The translations under genes were made by a program, and so were the position numbers. The notes beneath the pieces were generated by a model that saw only the letters and a list, made by a program, of their open reading frames with translations, did no database searches and was not told the origin of the DNA. This document shows positions 18,351-27,321 of a stretch of 64,000 nucleotides of DNA, in pieces. Position 1 is the stretch's first letter, and each line of letters begins with the position of its first letter. The stretch is taken from the NCBI RefSeq assembly GCF_900107815.1, contig NZ_FNRK01000007.1, forward strand, positions 62,001-126,000, in the 5' to 3' direction. Source of the stretch: Eubacterium aggregans (GTDB taxonomy: Bacteria > Bacillota > Clostridia > Eubacteriales > Eubacteriaceae).

Positions 18351-19517
18351 ATGAGTGAAAAACGAGATTACTATGAGGTGCTGGGCGTTGATAAAGGTGC
18401 CAGTGCAGAGGACATAAAAAAAGCCTATCGTAAAATGGCCATGCAGTACCATCCAGATAAAAACCCCGGGGACAAAGAGGCTGAGGAGAAGTTTAAAGAA
18501 GCCAATGAAGCCTACGAGGTTTTAAGTGATGAAGAAAAACGGTCCACCTACGATCAATTCGGTCATGCCGGTATGGAAGGCGGTTTTGGTGGCGGTGGCT
18601 TTAGCGGCGGTTTCAGTGGCGGCGGTTTTGAAGATATCTTTAGTGATATTTTTAGCTCCTTTGGCGGCGGCTTCAGCAGTGGCGGCGGATTTGGCGGTTT
18701 TGGCGGCGGTTCTTCCCGCCGGCGTGGCCCAAGACGCGGCAGCGATATGAAGATCAATATGACACTGTCCTTTAAAGAGGCTGTTTTCGGAACAGAAAAG
18801 AAAATTAAAATTAAACGCAAGGAAACCTGCGAAACCTGTGGTGGAACCGGGGCAAAGCCAGGCAGTGAACCGGTAACCTGTGATAAATGTGGTGGTTCTG
18901 GGCAGATTACCGTACGTCAGCAAACCCCCTTTGGAACCATTCAGCAGACAGCCGTTTGTGATAAATGCCATGGAGAGGGAACCATTATTTCCGATCCCTG
19001 CGAGACCTGTCATGGTTCCGGGGTTGTCGAAAAGGAACGGACCATCAACATCAAAATCCCTGCTGGGGTGGATGATAATTCAGTGCTGCCCCTGCGCGGG
19101 GAAGGCAACGCGGGACCCAATGGTGGTCCCAGCGGCGATTTGCTAGTCTATATGAATGTGAAGGCTGATCCGGTATTCAAACGCGAAGGGGACGATATCT
19201 ATTTCGATATGCCCATTACCTTTAGCCAGGCGGTCCTCGGCGGGGATATCACGGTGCCTACGGTGGATGGAAAGGTCAAGCTGAAGGTGCCGGAAGGAAC
19301 CCAAAGCGGAAAGGTTTTCCGCCTGAAGAATAAGGGCGTTCCCAATGTCAATGGCTATGGCCGAGGTGATCAATTCATCACTGTGAAAATTGAAACACCG
19401 CAGAAGCTGAATAAGAAACAAAAAGAACTTCTCAAACAATTTGACGATGCCATGGGAAAAGGCCATCACCAGGCTGGAGAAAAATTTTGGGACAAGGTTA
19501 AGAACGCCTTTCAATAG
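18351..19517 (+). CDS. dnaJ: Chaperone protein DnaJ (Hsp40)
   Basis: A 388-residue class I J-protein that stimulates DnaK ATPase and delivers unfolded clients. The J domain has YHPDKN (HPD) near residue 33. A long glycine/phenylalanine-rich linker (about 73-125) is followed by four zinc-binding repeats: [24 protein letters not shown] and CETCHGSG. The substrate-binding C-terminal domains follow. GAGGTGAG precedes the ATG. A terminator and its own promoter lie upstream, so its expression can be uncoupled from dnaK. Confidence 0.97.
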   Translation: MSEKRDYYEVLGVDKGASAEDIKKAYRKMAMQYHPDKNPGDKEAEEKFKEANEAYEVLSDEEKRSTYDQFGHAGMEGGFGGGGFSGGFSGGGFEDIFSDIFSSFGGGFSSGGGFGGFGGGSSRRRGPRRGSDMKINMTLSFKEAVFGTEKKIKIKRKETCETCGGTGAKPGSEPVTCDKCGGSGQITVRQQTPFGTIQQTAVCDKCHGEGTIISDPCETCHGSGVVEKERTINIKIPAGVDDNSVLPLRGEGNAGPNGGPSGDLLVYMNVKADPVFKREGDDIYFDMPITFSQAVLGGDITVPTVDGKVKLKVPEGTQSGKVFRLKNKGVPNVNGYGRGDQFITVKIETPQKLNKKQKELLKQFDDAMGKGHHQAGEKFWDKVKNAFQ

Positions 19518-19530
19518 GAGAGTGTAAGAC

Positions 19531-20085
19531 ATGTCTGATTCAACAACGACGAAGAAAGCGATTGCCAAGGGGTTTAAAAAACTGATGCTCGAAAAGCGGT
19601 TCGATAAGATCACGATATCGGATATTGCTGCATCCTGCGGTATCAATCGTCAGACTTTTTATTACCATTTTCGGGATAAGTACGATTTGTTGGATTGGAT
19701 TTACTATAATGAAGCCATCCATTATCTGGTGGATGATCTAACTCTGGATAATTGGAGCGACAAAGTCTATGAAATGTTGAAAACCATGAAGGCAGAGAGT
19801 TATTTCTACATCAACGCCTTTAAAGCTTCAGGGAGCAAGGAGTTTGAAAGCTACTTGACCCACGCGGTCCAGGGAATGTTCCAATCGCTCATTGATCAAT
19901 TGGCAAAGGGCGTTGAGATGGACCCTAGGGATCGGGAGTTCATCGCTTCATTTTATGCCTTCGGATTGGTAGGGATTATTGTCTCATGGACCCATGCCCG
20001 TATGCCTGAGGACCCCGAAGATTTGAAACGTCGCTTTGAAAATCTAGTGCTGGGAACAAAGAAAGTATCCGCCGATCGATTATAA
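19531..20085 (+). CDS. TetR/AcrR-family regulator (DhaS-like)
   Basis: A 184-residue regulator with an N-terminal TetR helix-turn-helix: FDKITISDIAASCGINRQTFYYHF fits in pieces, with the recognition helix INRQTFYYHF near residue 45. The C-terminal half resembles the DhaS-type TetR domain (SFYAFGLVGIIVSW). It is encoded 13 bases after dnaJ with AGGAG upstream, so it is probably co-transcribed with dnaJ. That is an uncommon neighbour for a chaperone gene. Target genes are unknown. Confidence 0.85.
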   Translation: MSDSTTTKKAIAKGFKKLMLEKRFDKITISDIAASCGINRQTFYYHFRDKYDLLDWIYYNEAIHYLVDDLTLDNWSDKVYEMLKTMKAESYFYINAFKASGSKEFESYLTHAVQGMFQSLIDQLAKGVEMDPRDREFIASFYAFGLVGIIVSWTHARMPEDPEDLKRRFENLVLGTKKVSADRL

Positions 20086-20116
20086 GTGGCGATTATAGAA
20101 TGTGAATAAATTAATG

Positions 20117-20145
20117 AGCAGACCCGAAAATGGTCTGCTTTTTTT
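20117..20145 (+). terminator. Terminator of the dnaJ-tetR transcript
   Basis: AGCAGACC (20117-20124) pairs with GGTCTGCT (20132-20139), and the T-run continues to 20145. Confidence 0.85.
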
Positions 20146-20207
20146 CATTTTGTTACAAAGTTAATACATAAAGTTAAAAAAACGAAAGCAACTCCTAACA
20201 CCCCCTT

Positions 20208-20216
20208 TGCTATAAT
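20208..20216 (+). promoter_or_regulatory. Extended -10 promoter of radC
   Basis: TGC followed by TATAAT (20211-20216) makes an extended -10 element. No good -35 box is seen at the usual distance. Confidence 0.5.
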
Positions 20217-20235
20217 GATAAACAGGGGTAGAAAA

Positions 20236-20937
20236 ATGAAAAAGATTGACCATCTTGGAATAAAGGATTTACCTGAGGATGATAAACCGAGGGAAAAAAT
20301 GTGTCGCTTCGGCAGTCACTGCCTTACCGATGCGGAGCTTTTGGCCATTATCATTGGCACGGGGACCCCGGATTTGACAGCCATTGAGCTCAGTCAACAA
20401 ATATTAAAAGCTTTTGATAATCGACTAGAGGCTCTGTTAACGGCAAGCGTTGAGGAACTAATTGGAAATTCGGCCCTTAAAGGCATTGGACCAGCAAAGG
20501 CAGCTAAAATTAAGGCAGCTATTGAACTTGGACGACGGATAAACCGTGGGAAGGTGGAGTACCCCCAGGTGACCAGTCCTAAGGAGGTGGCGGATTTTCT
20601 TTTAGAAGAAATGCGCCATTATCAGCAGGAACATTTCGTCATTTTATTGCTGAATACCAAAAATCGCATCTACAAGGTTGAAGAGATTTCTGTAGGAACC
20701 ATCAATGCGTCCCTGGTTCATCCTCGAGAGGTGTTCAGTGCTGCCATTCGTCAGCATGCCGTATCCATCATCCTAGCACACAATCATCCCTCAGGGGACC
20801 CTGCGCCGAGTCGTGAGGACCAACGGATTACCGATCGTTTAAGGGCGACGGGAGAGCTGGTAGGGATACCTGTGTTGGATCATATTATTGTAGGCGGTGA
20901 TGCCTATCTGAGCTTTAAGGAAGACTCGCTCTTGTAA
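20236..20937 (+). CDS. radC: RadC-family JAMM/MPN protein
   Basis: A 233-residue protein with an N-terminal helix-hairpin-helix-like part (LKGIGPAKAAKIKAAIELG, near residue 85-103) and a C-terminal MPN domain. The metal-binding JAMM motif is HNHPSGDPAPSREDQ. Despite the name, a direct role in DNA repair is unproven for the family; the fold suggests a metal-dependent hydrolase or nuclease activity. The ATG at 20236 follows GGGG, and an earlier in-frame ATG lacks a ribosome site. Length matches the family. Confidence 0.93.
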   Translation: MKKIDHLGIKDLPEDDKPREKMCRFGSHCLTDAELLAIIIGTGTPDLTAIELSQQILKAFDNRLEALLTASVEELIGNSALKGIGPAKAAKIKAAIELGRRINRGKVEYPQVTSPKEVADFLLEEMRHYQQEHFVILLLNTKNRIYKVEEISVGTINASLVHPREVFSAAIRQHAVSIILAHNHPSGDPAPSREDQRITDRLRATGELVGIPVLDHIIVGGDAYLSFKEDSLL

Positions 20938-21019
20938 TGATATAATTAATTCGAGTTTTTTGAAATAGCCATTGAAAATCAATGCTGTTTGAAATAAAAT
21001 TGTAAAGATAAGCTTGGAA

Positions 21020-21943
21020 ATGGAGGAGTGTCCCATCGAACCATCTGGAATCAATCATTATCAATATTGCATCGGAGAGATGGAACCTGTCCCGTTAAAT
21101 CGATTGTTGGTCAGGGATTTCGGCTATTCCAGCCGGCTTTTAAGGCGGATTAAGCGCCTTGGGGGCGTGACCATCAACGGTAAAGATTGCTGGCTGTGTG
21201 ATACAGTGACGACTGGTGATCGTATCGAAGTCATGATGCCGGAAGAATCGGTTGATGTTTTGCCCGTTTTGGGGGCCCTTGATATCATCTATGAGGATGA
21301 TGAGGTGTTGGGGGTTAATAAAGATGCAGGATGTGTGACCCATCCTACGAAGAGGCATCAGGAAGATACCCTTGGTAATTTTGTGGCCCATTATTTTAAA
21401 TCGACGGGTCAAAACGCAAAAGTTCGCTTTATTAATCGCTTGGATATGGATACTTCCGGGATCGTTCTGATTGCGAAGAATAATTATGTCCATCATTTTG
21501 TTCAGTCTGAGAAAATGTGTCAGAAAGCCACAAAGATTTATATGGCCTTTGTACACGGACGGTTAAAGGAGAAGTGTGGAACCATTACTTTCCCCATTGG
21601 GCGAATATCCGAAGAGAGCATTAAGCGTCAGGTTCTGGAGACCGGAAAACCCTGCATCACCCATTATGAGGTGATTGAGGAATACAATGAAGCCAGTCTG
21701 TTAAGACTGCAGCTGGAGACGGGGCGGACCCATCAAATCAGAGTTCATTTAACCCATGTTGGCCATCCCATTATTGGGGATAGCATGTATCGGGTGGAAG
21801 GACTGCCGACTTATGGAATGGAGCGCCAGGCGCTTCATTCAACAGAAATGTGTGTAACACTGCCGAAAGCTGGGGTGGTCCATCTTCGGGCAGGTTTTAA
21901 AAATGATATGCAGGAACTTTGGGAAAAGATACGAAAAAATTAA
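21020..21943 (+). CDS. RluD-family RNA pseudouridine synthase
   Basis: Converts uridine to pseudouridine in rRNA or tRNA. An N-terminal S4 RNA-binding domain (about residues 24-85; PLNRLLVRDFGYSS) precedes the catalytic domain with the motif INRLDMDTSGIVL carrying the catalytic Asp. ETGRTHQIRVHL and GHPIIGD are also typical of the RluA/RluD group. The start is doubtful. ATG 21020 is the annotated choice, but its own ribosome site is poor. The strong GGAGGAG (21022-21028) lies inside this reading and points at an ATC codon at 21035. From ATG the product has 307 residues. Which uridine it modifies is not predictable. Confidence 0.9.
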   Translation: MEECPIEPSGINHYQYCIGEMEPVPLNRLLVRDFGYSSRLLRRIKRLGGVTINGKDCWLCDTVTTGDRIEVMMPEESVDVLPVLGALDIIYEDDEVLGVNKDAGCVTHPTKRHQEDTLGNFVAHYFKSTGQNAKVRFINRLDMDTSGIVLIAKNNYVHHFVQSEKMCQKATKIYMAFVHGRLKEKCGTITFPIGRISEESIKRQVLETGKPCITHYEVIEEYNEASLLRLQLETGRTHQIRVHLTHVGHPIIGDSMYRVEGLPTYGMERQALHSTEMCVTLPKAGVVHLRAGFKNDMQELWEKIRKN

Positions 21944-21956
21944 AAAAGGTGGAAAC

Positions 21957-24035
21957 ATGAGTAACGAAGAAAAGAAAAATGGTCTTCAGGAGAACGATTC
22001 CCCTAAGCAGGTTGAAGCAGGGACTGAAGAGAGTCAATCTAAGAAGATAGAGACGGAAAAAAAAGAAGGGGTGAAGGACACAATGGCAAAAGGATTGCCA
22101 AAAAGGAAGAAGACAACTGGGGGCAAAGGCTCACCGCAACGAGGATTGCCTAAAAAAAATAAGGCAAAACTCCGACCTTGGCAGATTGTGTTGATCGTGT
22201 TAGGCATTCTTTGTATTGCCGGATGTGCCACTGTATTTGCACTATATCAGGCGAATCGTGTAGACATTTCAAGTGATACCTATACGACAAAAGAAAAAAC
22301 CCAGATTATTTCTTCAGACAATGTGGTCATTGCGGAAATTTTCTCAAAAAATCAGAGCTATGTTAGCTTAGATCAAGTCCCCCAAGATTTAAGGAATGCG
22401 TTGGTGGCGACAGAGGATTCCCGTTTTTATACCCATAATGGCGTGGACTTCTTTGGGATTGTCCGTTCACTATTGGGGAACCTTGTCAGCAGAAGTGCCA
22501 CTGGACAAGGAGCGAGTACGATTACCCAGCAGCTTGCCAGACTTTTATATTTGCCGGATATTGGGTCAGAACAAACCTTTTCTGATTCAGTTAACCGAAA
22601 ATTCAAAGAAATATCCATTGCCTGGCAATTGGAAGAAAAATATTCCAAAGACCAGATTATGGAAATGTATCTCAATGAATACTACTTTGGGTCTTCTGCC
22701 TATGGTGTGGAGGAAGCCGCTGAGACCTATTTTGGCAAGACGGTGGCCGAGTGTAATTTAGCGGAATGTGCTATGCTGGCGGGATTGCCTCAGGCACCAT
22801 CTGCCTATGCACCAAATAGTGATTTTGAAGCAGCAAAGGCTCGTCAGAAAGTTGTTCTTGATCGAATGGTGTCGGAAAAATATATTACCCAACAGCAGGC
22901 AGATGAAGCCTATGCAACCGAAATTACCATTGTGCCTTGGTCTGCGGATGAGCTGAACAACCAGATCACTCCAGGGTATGAGGCCTTTGTCAATAAAGCC
23001 CTCCAGGAGTATGCCTTGAGTCAGGCGCCTAAGATTATGAAGGAGCAAGGACTCAGTGAGGATGCAGCGGTTGAATATATTCGGACGAATATTGCCAGTG
23101 GTGGTTATAAGATTTACACAACCATCGATACCCGTTATCAGAACTCTGCCATTAATGCGGTGACCTCTGGTTTATCCAAAGCCGGTTATGGCGATGAATT
23201 TACGGGGGCTCTGGTTACCGTTGACCTCGATGGTTCTGTGCGGGCCTACTATGGCGGGAATACGGATGTCGATATGGCAAATTCTGCCCGTCAGCCTGGT
23301 TCAGGTATTAAGCCACTGTATTATAGTGGTGCCTTTGAACAGGGTGTTATTACACCGGATACGACGGTAATGGATGAACGGACCACCTTTGGCGGTTGGT
23401 CGCCACAGAATTATGGCAACAGCTACAGCGGAGCAATGACCTATCGTCAGGCGCTGATTCAATCAAAGAATATTCCGGCGGTTAAAGCCTTCGATGCCAT
23501 GGGGGTTGATAATGCTATCCAATGGATTAAGGGATTTGGAATTAGTACGATTGTAGATGATGACTATAACCTGTCCACAGCCTTAGGAGGGATGACCAAT
23601 GGGATCAAGCCCCTTGAAATGGCAGCAGCCTTTAATGTGTTTAATAATAACGGTGTTTACAATGAGCCTTACTTTGTGGTTCAGATTCAAAAGACAAATG
23701 GCGATCAGGTATTTGATAAGAGCCAGTTCAAGCTGGATACGCACCAGGTAATGAGTTCCAATACGGCCAGCACCATGTGGAGCATTCTCCAGCAGGTTGT
23801 TACCAGCGGGACGGGAACCAGTGCGGCGAATGCACTGCCCACCGCCGGTAAAACGGGGACAACGGATAACGAAGTAGATCTGTGGTTCAATGGGATGACT
23901 GCAAATATTTCAAGCTCGGTATGGTGCGGTGCACCAGACAACACCCCCATTGGAAGTGGGAGTTATATTCCGGCAGGAATCTATGGGACCTATGTCCGGA
24001 CTCTGATTAATGAGGATGTTCTTGTCGCACAGTAA
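21957..24035 (+). CDS. Class A penicillin-binding protein (PBP1A-like)
   Basis: A 692-residue bifunctional peptidoglycan synthase. A long, lysine-rich cytoplasmic head (residues 1-72) precedes one membrane helix (about 75-98, WQIVLIVLGILCIAG). The GT51 glycosyltransferase domain shows ATEDSRFYTHNGVD and GASTITQQLARLL. The transpeptidase domain has the active-site serine in GSGIKP (SxxK), SKN in QSKNIPAVK, and KTG in AGKTGTTD. All three penicillin-site motifs are intact. The start ATG 21957 follows AGGTGG. It lies 13 bases after the pseudouridine synthase gene, so co-transcription is likely. Confidence 0.93.
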   Translation: MSNEEKKNGLQENDSPKQVEAGTEESQSKKIETEKKEGVKDTMAKGLPKRKKTTGGKGSPQRGLPKKNKAKLRPWQIVLIVLGILCIAGCATVFALYQANRVDISSDTYTTKEKTQIISSDNVVIAEIFSKNQSYVSLDQVPQDLRNALVATEDSRFYTHNGVDFFGIVRSLLGNLVSRSATGQGASTITQQLARLLYLPDIGSEQTFSDSVNRKFKEISIAWQLEEKYSKDQIMEMYLNEYYFGSSAYGVEEAAETYFGKTVAECNLAECAMLAGLPQAPSAYAPNSDFEAAKARQKVVLDRMVSEKYITQQQADEAYATEITIVPWSADELNNQITPGYEAFVNKALQEYALSQAPKIMKEQGLSEDAAVEYIRTNIASGGYKIYTTIDTRYQNSAINAVTSGLSKAGYGDEFTGALVTVDLDGSVRAYYGGNTDVDMANSARQPGSGIKPLYYSGAFEQGVITPDTTVMDERTTFGGWSPQNYGNSYSGAMTYRQALIQSKNIPAVKAFDAMGVDNAIQWIKGFGISTIVDDDYNLSTALGGMTNGIKPLEMAAAFNVFNNNGVYNEPYFVVQIQKTNGDQVFDKSQFKLDTHQVMSSNTASTMWSILQQVVTSGTGTSAANALPTAGKTGTTDNEVDLWFNGMTANISSSVWCGAPDNTPIGSGSYIPAGIYGTYVRTLINEDVLVAQ

Positions 24036-24046
24036 AAAGATTAAAT

Positions 24047-24078
24047 AAAGCCCTCGGTCTAAAAAGACCGGGGGCTTT
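24047..24078 (+). terminator. Terminator after the penicillin-binding protein gene
   Basis: AAAGCCCTCGGTCT (24047-24060) pairs with AGACCGGGGGCTTT (24065-24078) through 14 pairs with one G-U. It is symmetric enough to work on both strands. Confidence 0.85.
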
Positions 24079-24079
24079 A

Positions 24080-24088
24080 TGTTATAAT
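24080..24088 (+). promoter_or_regulatory. Extended -10 promoter for cupin-nth
   Basis: TGT followed by TATAAT (24083-24088) sits directly after the terminator stem and about 28 bases before ATG 24116. Confidence 0.5.
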
Positions 24089-24115
24089 GGGTTAAAACAA
24101 CAGGAGGTTATTTCC

Positions 24116-24475
24116 ATGATTATTCAAAAAGCTGACAAAAAAATTGAAGAGCGACAGGAAATGCGCGGCGGTGTGGGTAATGTCATTATTGAGCATGTAT
24201 TGCCAGAAAATGAAATGTGTGGTGCCGGACGCCTATACGCCAAAATGATTGTGCCACCGGGTCATTCTGTTGGAAATCACGATCATATCCATGAACGGGA
24301 AATTTATTATATTCTAAAGGGGAACGCCCAAGGGATGGATGATGGTGTATCCTGCACCTTGTCTGAGGGAGATGTCATGATTACGAAAGACGGAGGATCC
24401 CATTCCATCCGAAATATCGATCAGGGAGACCTGGAGGTGATGGCCCTGATCCTGTTTGAGGCAGATAATGAATAA
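24116..24475 (+). CDS. Small cupin-domain protein
   Basis: A 119-residue single-domain beta-barrel protein. The metal-site pattern is GNHDHIHEREIYYILKG, which supplies two or three histidines and a glutamate, and a second motif contains GGSHSIRN. Such cupins may be isomerases, dioxygenases or small-molecule sensors; nothing here decides which. AGGAGG precedes the ATG. The end overlaps the start of nth by 8 bases, so the two are translated together. Confidence 0.85.
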   Translation: MIIQKADKKIEERQEMRGGVGNVIIEHVLPENEMCGAGRLYAKMIVPPGHSVGNHDHIHEREIYYILKGNAQGMDDGVSCTLSEGDVMITKDGGSHSIRNIDQGDLEVMALILFEADNE

Positions 24476-25115
24476 AGAAACACGGATGAAGGTCATCGAA
24501 GTTTTGGGAGAAGTTTATGGGGATCAAGTCTGTGGGTTAGATTATCAGACCCCTTTTGAACTTCTCATCGCCACCATGCTGTCAGCCCAGTGTACTGATG
24601 TTCGGGTTAATCTGGTGACAGCCGAGCTTTTTAAAGAATACAATACTCCCGAAGCCTTGCTCACCTTAAATGAAGGACAATTGAAGGAAAAAATTAAAAC
24701 CTGTGGATTGGCGAATACAAAGGCAAAAAATATTCTGCTGACCTGCCACCTCTTATTGGCGGAGCATGGGGGGATTGTTCCTCGCACCATGGAAGAGCTG
24801 ACTGCCCTTCCGGGAGTTGGCAGGAAAACCGCCAATGTAGTGATGAGCAATGCCTTCGATATTCCGGCCATCGCGGTAGATACCCATGTTTTTCGGGTAT
24901 CCCGGCGGATTGGCTTAGCAAAAGGGAATAATGTGCTGCAGGTAGAGAATTCTCTGATGAAGAATATCCCCAAGGCCTACTGGTCCCGAGCCCATCACTG
25001 GATTATTTGGCACGGACGAAAGGTATGTACTGCGCGAAACCCAAAGTGTGAGAGTTGTGTTTTGAACGCTTATTGTGATACCTATAAACGTGAAAATAAA
25101 GAATTTAAAAAATAA
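24468..25115 (+). CDS. nth: Endonuclease III
   Basis: A 215-residue base-excision repair DNA glycosylase/AP lyase that removes oxidised pyrimidines. The helix-hairpin-helix LPGVGRKTANVV carries the catalytic Lys (the K of GRKTA). VDTHVFRVS carries the catalytic Asp. The C-terminal 4Fe-4S motif C-x6-C-x2-C-x5-C is present as CTARNPKCESCVLNAYC. The start ATG 24468 overlaps the cupin stop. Confidence 0.96.
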   Translation: MNKETRMKVIEVLGEVYGDQVCGLDYQTPFELLIATMLSAQCTDVRVNLVTAELFKEYNTPEALLTLNEGQLKEKIKTCGLANTKAKNILLTCHLLLAEHGGIVPRTMEELTALPGVGRKTANVVMSNAFDIPAIAVDTHVFRVSRRIGLAKGNNVLQVENSLMKNIPKAYWSRAHHWIIWHGRKVCTARNPKCESCVLNAYCDTYKRENKEFKK

Positions 25116-25138
25116 TGTATACAATTTGAAGATATTCC

Positions 25139-25167
25139 TTGATATTCCAGTGAGATTATATTAAAAT
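25139..25167 (+). promoter_or_regulatory. Promoter of the branched-chain amino-acid transporter
   Basis: TTGATA (25139-25144), 17-base spacer, TAAAAT (25162-25167), 35 bases before the gene start. Confidence 0.7.
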
Positions 25168-25201
25168 TACCTTAAATTAACTTCATGGGAGGAAGGAATA
25201 T

Positions 25202-26350
25202 ATGAAAAAAAGAGTAATCAGCTTAGCTATGGTAGTGATGCTCTGTTTGTCCGTATTTGCTTTAAGTGGTTGCGGCGGCGGATCATCCAGTTCTGATGAT
25301 GTCATCAAAATTGGAACACTTGGCCCTTACACTGGTGATACTGCCAGCTATGGTAATGCGGCTAAAAACGGGATTGAATTGGCTGTTGATCAAATCAACG
25401 AAGCTGGTGGTGTTTTAGGAAAGAAGATTGAATTAGTTTCCTATGATACCAAAGGCGATGCTACCGAAGCTGTCAATGCCTATAATCGACTGCGTGATAA
25501 TGATGGCGTTGTTGCCATTGTTGGACCGGTTCTTTCGGGAGAAGCCCTTGCCATCAAGGATTTAGCGAAGGAAGATAATATGCCAATCCTATCACCGACA
25601 GCTACGGCTGACGATGTTACAGTAGGGGCGGATAACAGCTTTCGGGTTTGCTACCTTGATGCTTATCAGGGAAATGCCGGAGCGAACTATGCAGCAGACG
25701 TCTTAGGAGCCAAGAATGCCGCTATTCTGGTCTGTAAAGGGAATGCCTACTCCGAAGGTTTAGCTTCTGCCTTTACCAAGACTTTTGAAAGTAAAGGCGG
25801 CAAAATCCTCGGGACTGAATCCTATTCGGATAAAGACAATGATTACAGTGCGCAGTTGACCAAAATCAAACAGCTGAATCCTGAAATTGTGTACGTACCA
25901 GATTACTATTCAACCGTTGGTCCAATTCTCCAAAAAGCAAAGGAAATGGGAATTACCGCAACCTTTGTTGGTGGGGACGGTTGGGACAGTGTCCAGGAAG
26001 AATATGCAGAAGCAGCAGAAGGCCAATATTTTGCAAACCATTATGCTGCCGATTCTCCTAAAGAATCAGTTCAGAAGTTTATCACTGCATACAAAGACAA
26101 ATACAGTAAAGCTGCAAACTCCTTTGCTGCATTAGGCTATGATGCCATGGATTGCATGGTCAAGGCCATTGAAAATGCAGGCAGCACAGATAAGGAAGCC
26201 GTTATTAAAGCATTAAAAGAAATGACCTACGATGGTGTAACCGGGAAATTCTCTTTTGATGAAAATGGTAACCCCAAGGGTAAAGAAATCACCATCATCA
26301 AAATTGAAAATGGCCAATTAAAATACGTCACCACTGTTACCGGCGACTGA
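25202..26350 (+). CDS. Branched-chain amino-acid binding lipoprotein (LivJ/K-like)
   Basis: A 382-residue periplasmic-binding-protein-like lipoprotein anchored outside the membrane. The signal peptide ends at LSGCGG, with the lipid-modified cysteine at about residue 24. The mature protein begins IKIGTLGPYTGDTASYG and contains VDQINEAGGVLGKKIELV and VGPVLSGEALA, typical of leucine/isoleucine/valine receptors. GGAGG precedes the ATG. It heads a five-gene transporter operon, but a terminator separates it from the permease genes. Exact ligand preference is not visible. Confidence 0.93.
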   Translation: MKKRVISLAMVVMLCLSVFALSGCGGGSSSSDDVIKIGTLGPYTGDTASYGNAAKNGIELAVDQINEAGGVLGKKIELVSYDTKGDATEAVNAYNRLRDNDGVVAIVGPVLSGEALAIKDLAKEDNMPILSPTATADDVTVGADNSFRVCYLDAYQGNAGANYAADVLGAKNAAILVCKGNAYSEGLASAFTKTFESKGGKILGTESYSDKDNDYSAQLTKIKQLNPEIVYVPDYYSTVGPILQKAKEMGITATFVGGDGWDSVQEEYAEAAEGQYFANHYAADSPKESVQKFITAYKDKYSKAANSFAALGYDAMDCMVKAIENAGSTDKEAVIKALKEMTYDGVTGKFSFDENGNPKGKEITIIKIENGQLKYVTTVTGD

Positions 26351-26381
26351 TTTTGCCCAAGAATTAAATGAGAAAAAGTCG

Positions 26382-26418
26382 GATATAGAAGGGCTTCGGC
26401 TCTTCTATATCTTTTTTT
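26382..26418 (+). terminator. UUCG-loop terminator/attenuator inside the liv operon
   Basis: GATATAGAAGGGC (26382-26394), loop TTCG (26395-26398) and GCTCTTCTATATC (26399-26411) form a 13-pair stem with one G-U, followed by seven T. It lies between the binding-protein gene and livH. Partial termination here would give more receptor than permease. Confidence 0.9.
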
Positions 26419-26439
26419 AGAAACAGGAGGTTATCCTAT

Positions 26440-27318
26440 ATGAATATGTTTTTGCAGCAATTCATCAATGGATTGAATTCAGGAAGTATTTACGCCCTTA
26501 TTGCCATTGGCTATACATTGGTGTATGGAATCCTGAAGCTCATTAACTTCGCCCATGGCGAAATCATGATGTTTGGTGCGTATTTTGCATTTATTGCTGC
26601 GGCAACCTTAAACTGGCCCTTTTGGGCGGTTATTCTATTCTCTATGGTATTGACGGCGGTGATGGGAGTCGCCATCGAATTTATCGCTTATCGACCTTTG
26701 CGGAATGCACCGCGTTTATCCGCGTTGATCACAGCCATTGGTGTGAGCATGTTCCTTCAGAATCTGGCTCTTGCTATTTTTGGTGCCGATCCTAAGGTTA
26801 TGCCGAAAATATTCCCCCAAGTTGTTTTTAATGTGGGTGGCGTGGAAATTAGCTCTATTACCCTGATCACCATCGGGCTTTCAGTGGTTTTTATGGTTTT
26901 GCTTGAAATTTTTATCAATCAGACGAAGCAGGGACGTGCCATGCGTGCTGTTTCTGAAAACCAAGATGCGGCAGTACTCATGGGGATTAATGTGGACCGA
27001 ACCATTTCCATTACGTTCCTGATTGGTTCTGCTTTAGGGGCTCTTGGGGGGATTTTGTACAGTACGGCCTACACGATTATCGAACCCACAATGGGGACTA
27101 TGCCTGGGCTTAAAGCCTTTGTTGCCGCTGTTTTGGGGGGGATCGGAAGCGTACCTGGTGCCATGCTGGGTGGTTTTATCATTGGGATGGTGGAAACCAT
27201 GACCAAAGCCTATTTATCCTCAACCTGGGCAGATGCCATTGTTTTTGGTGTGCTGATCCTGGTACTACTGTTTAAGCCGACGGGAATCCTAGGTAAAAAC
27301 ATGAAAGAGAAGGTGTAA
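26440..27318 (+). CDS. livH: Branched-chain amino-acid ABC permease LivH
   Basis: A 292-residue membrane protein with about eight hydrophobic helices, one of two permeases that form the pore. GSIYALIAIGYTLVYGILKLINFAHGE is the family signature region (residues 14-40, read in parts), and GALGGILYS and GGIGSVPGA lie in the C-terminal half with the ATPase-coupling loop. AGGAGG precedes the ATG. Three bases separate it from livM. Confidence 0.94.
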   Translation: MNMFLQQFINGLNSGSIYALIAIGYTLVYGILKLINFAHGEIMMFGAYFAFIAAATLNWPFWAVILFSMVLTAVMGVAIEFIAYRPLRNAPRLSALITAIGVSMFLQNLALAIFGADPKVMPKIFPQVVFNVGGVEISSITLITIGLSVVFMVLLEIFINQTKQGRAMRAVSENQDAAVLMGINVDRTISITFLIGSALGALGGILYSTAYTIIEPTMGTMPGLKAFVAAVLGGIGSVPGAMLGGFIIGMVETMTKAYLSSTWADAIVFGVLILVLLFKPTGILGKNMKEKV

Positions 27319-27321
27319 GAA

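Noticed and set aside
18522-19013. 163-codon frame opposite dnaJ
   Set aside because: An A/T/G-rich shadow of the glycine-rich linker and zinc repeats.
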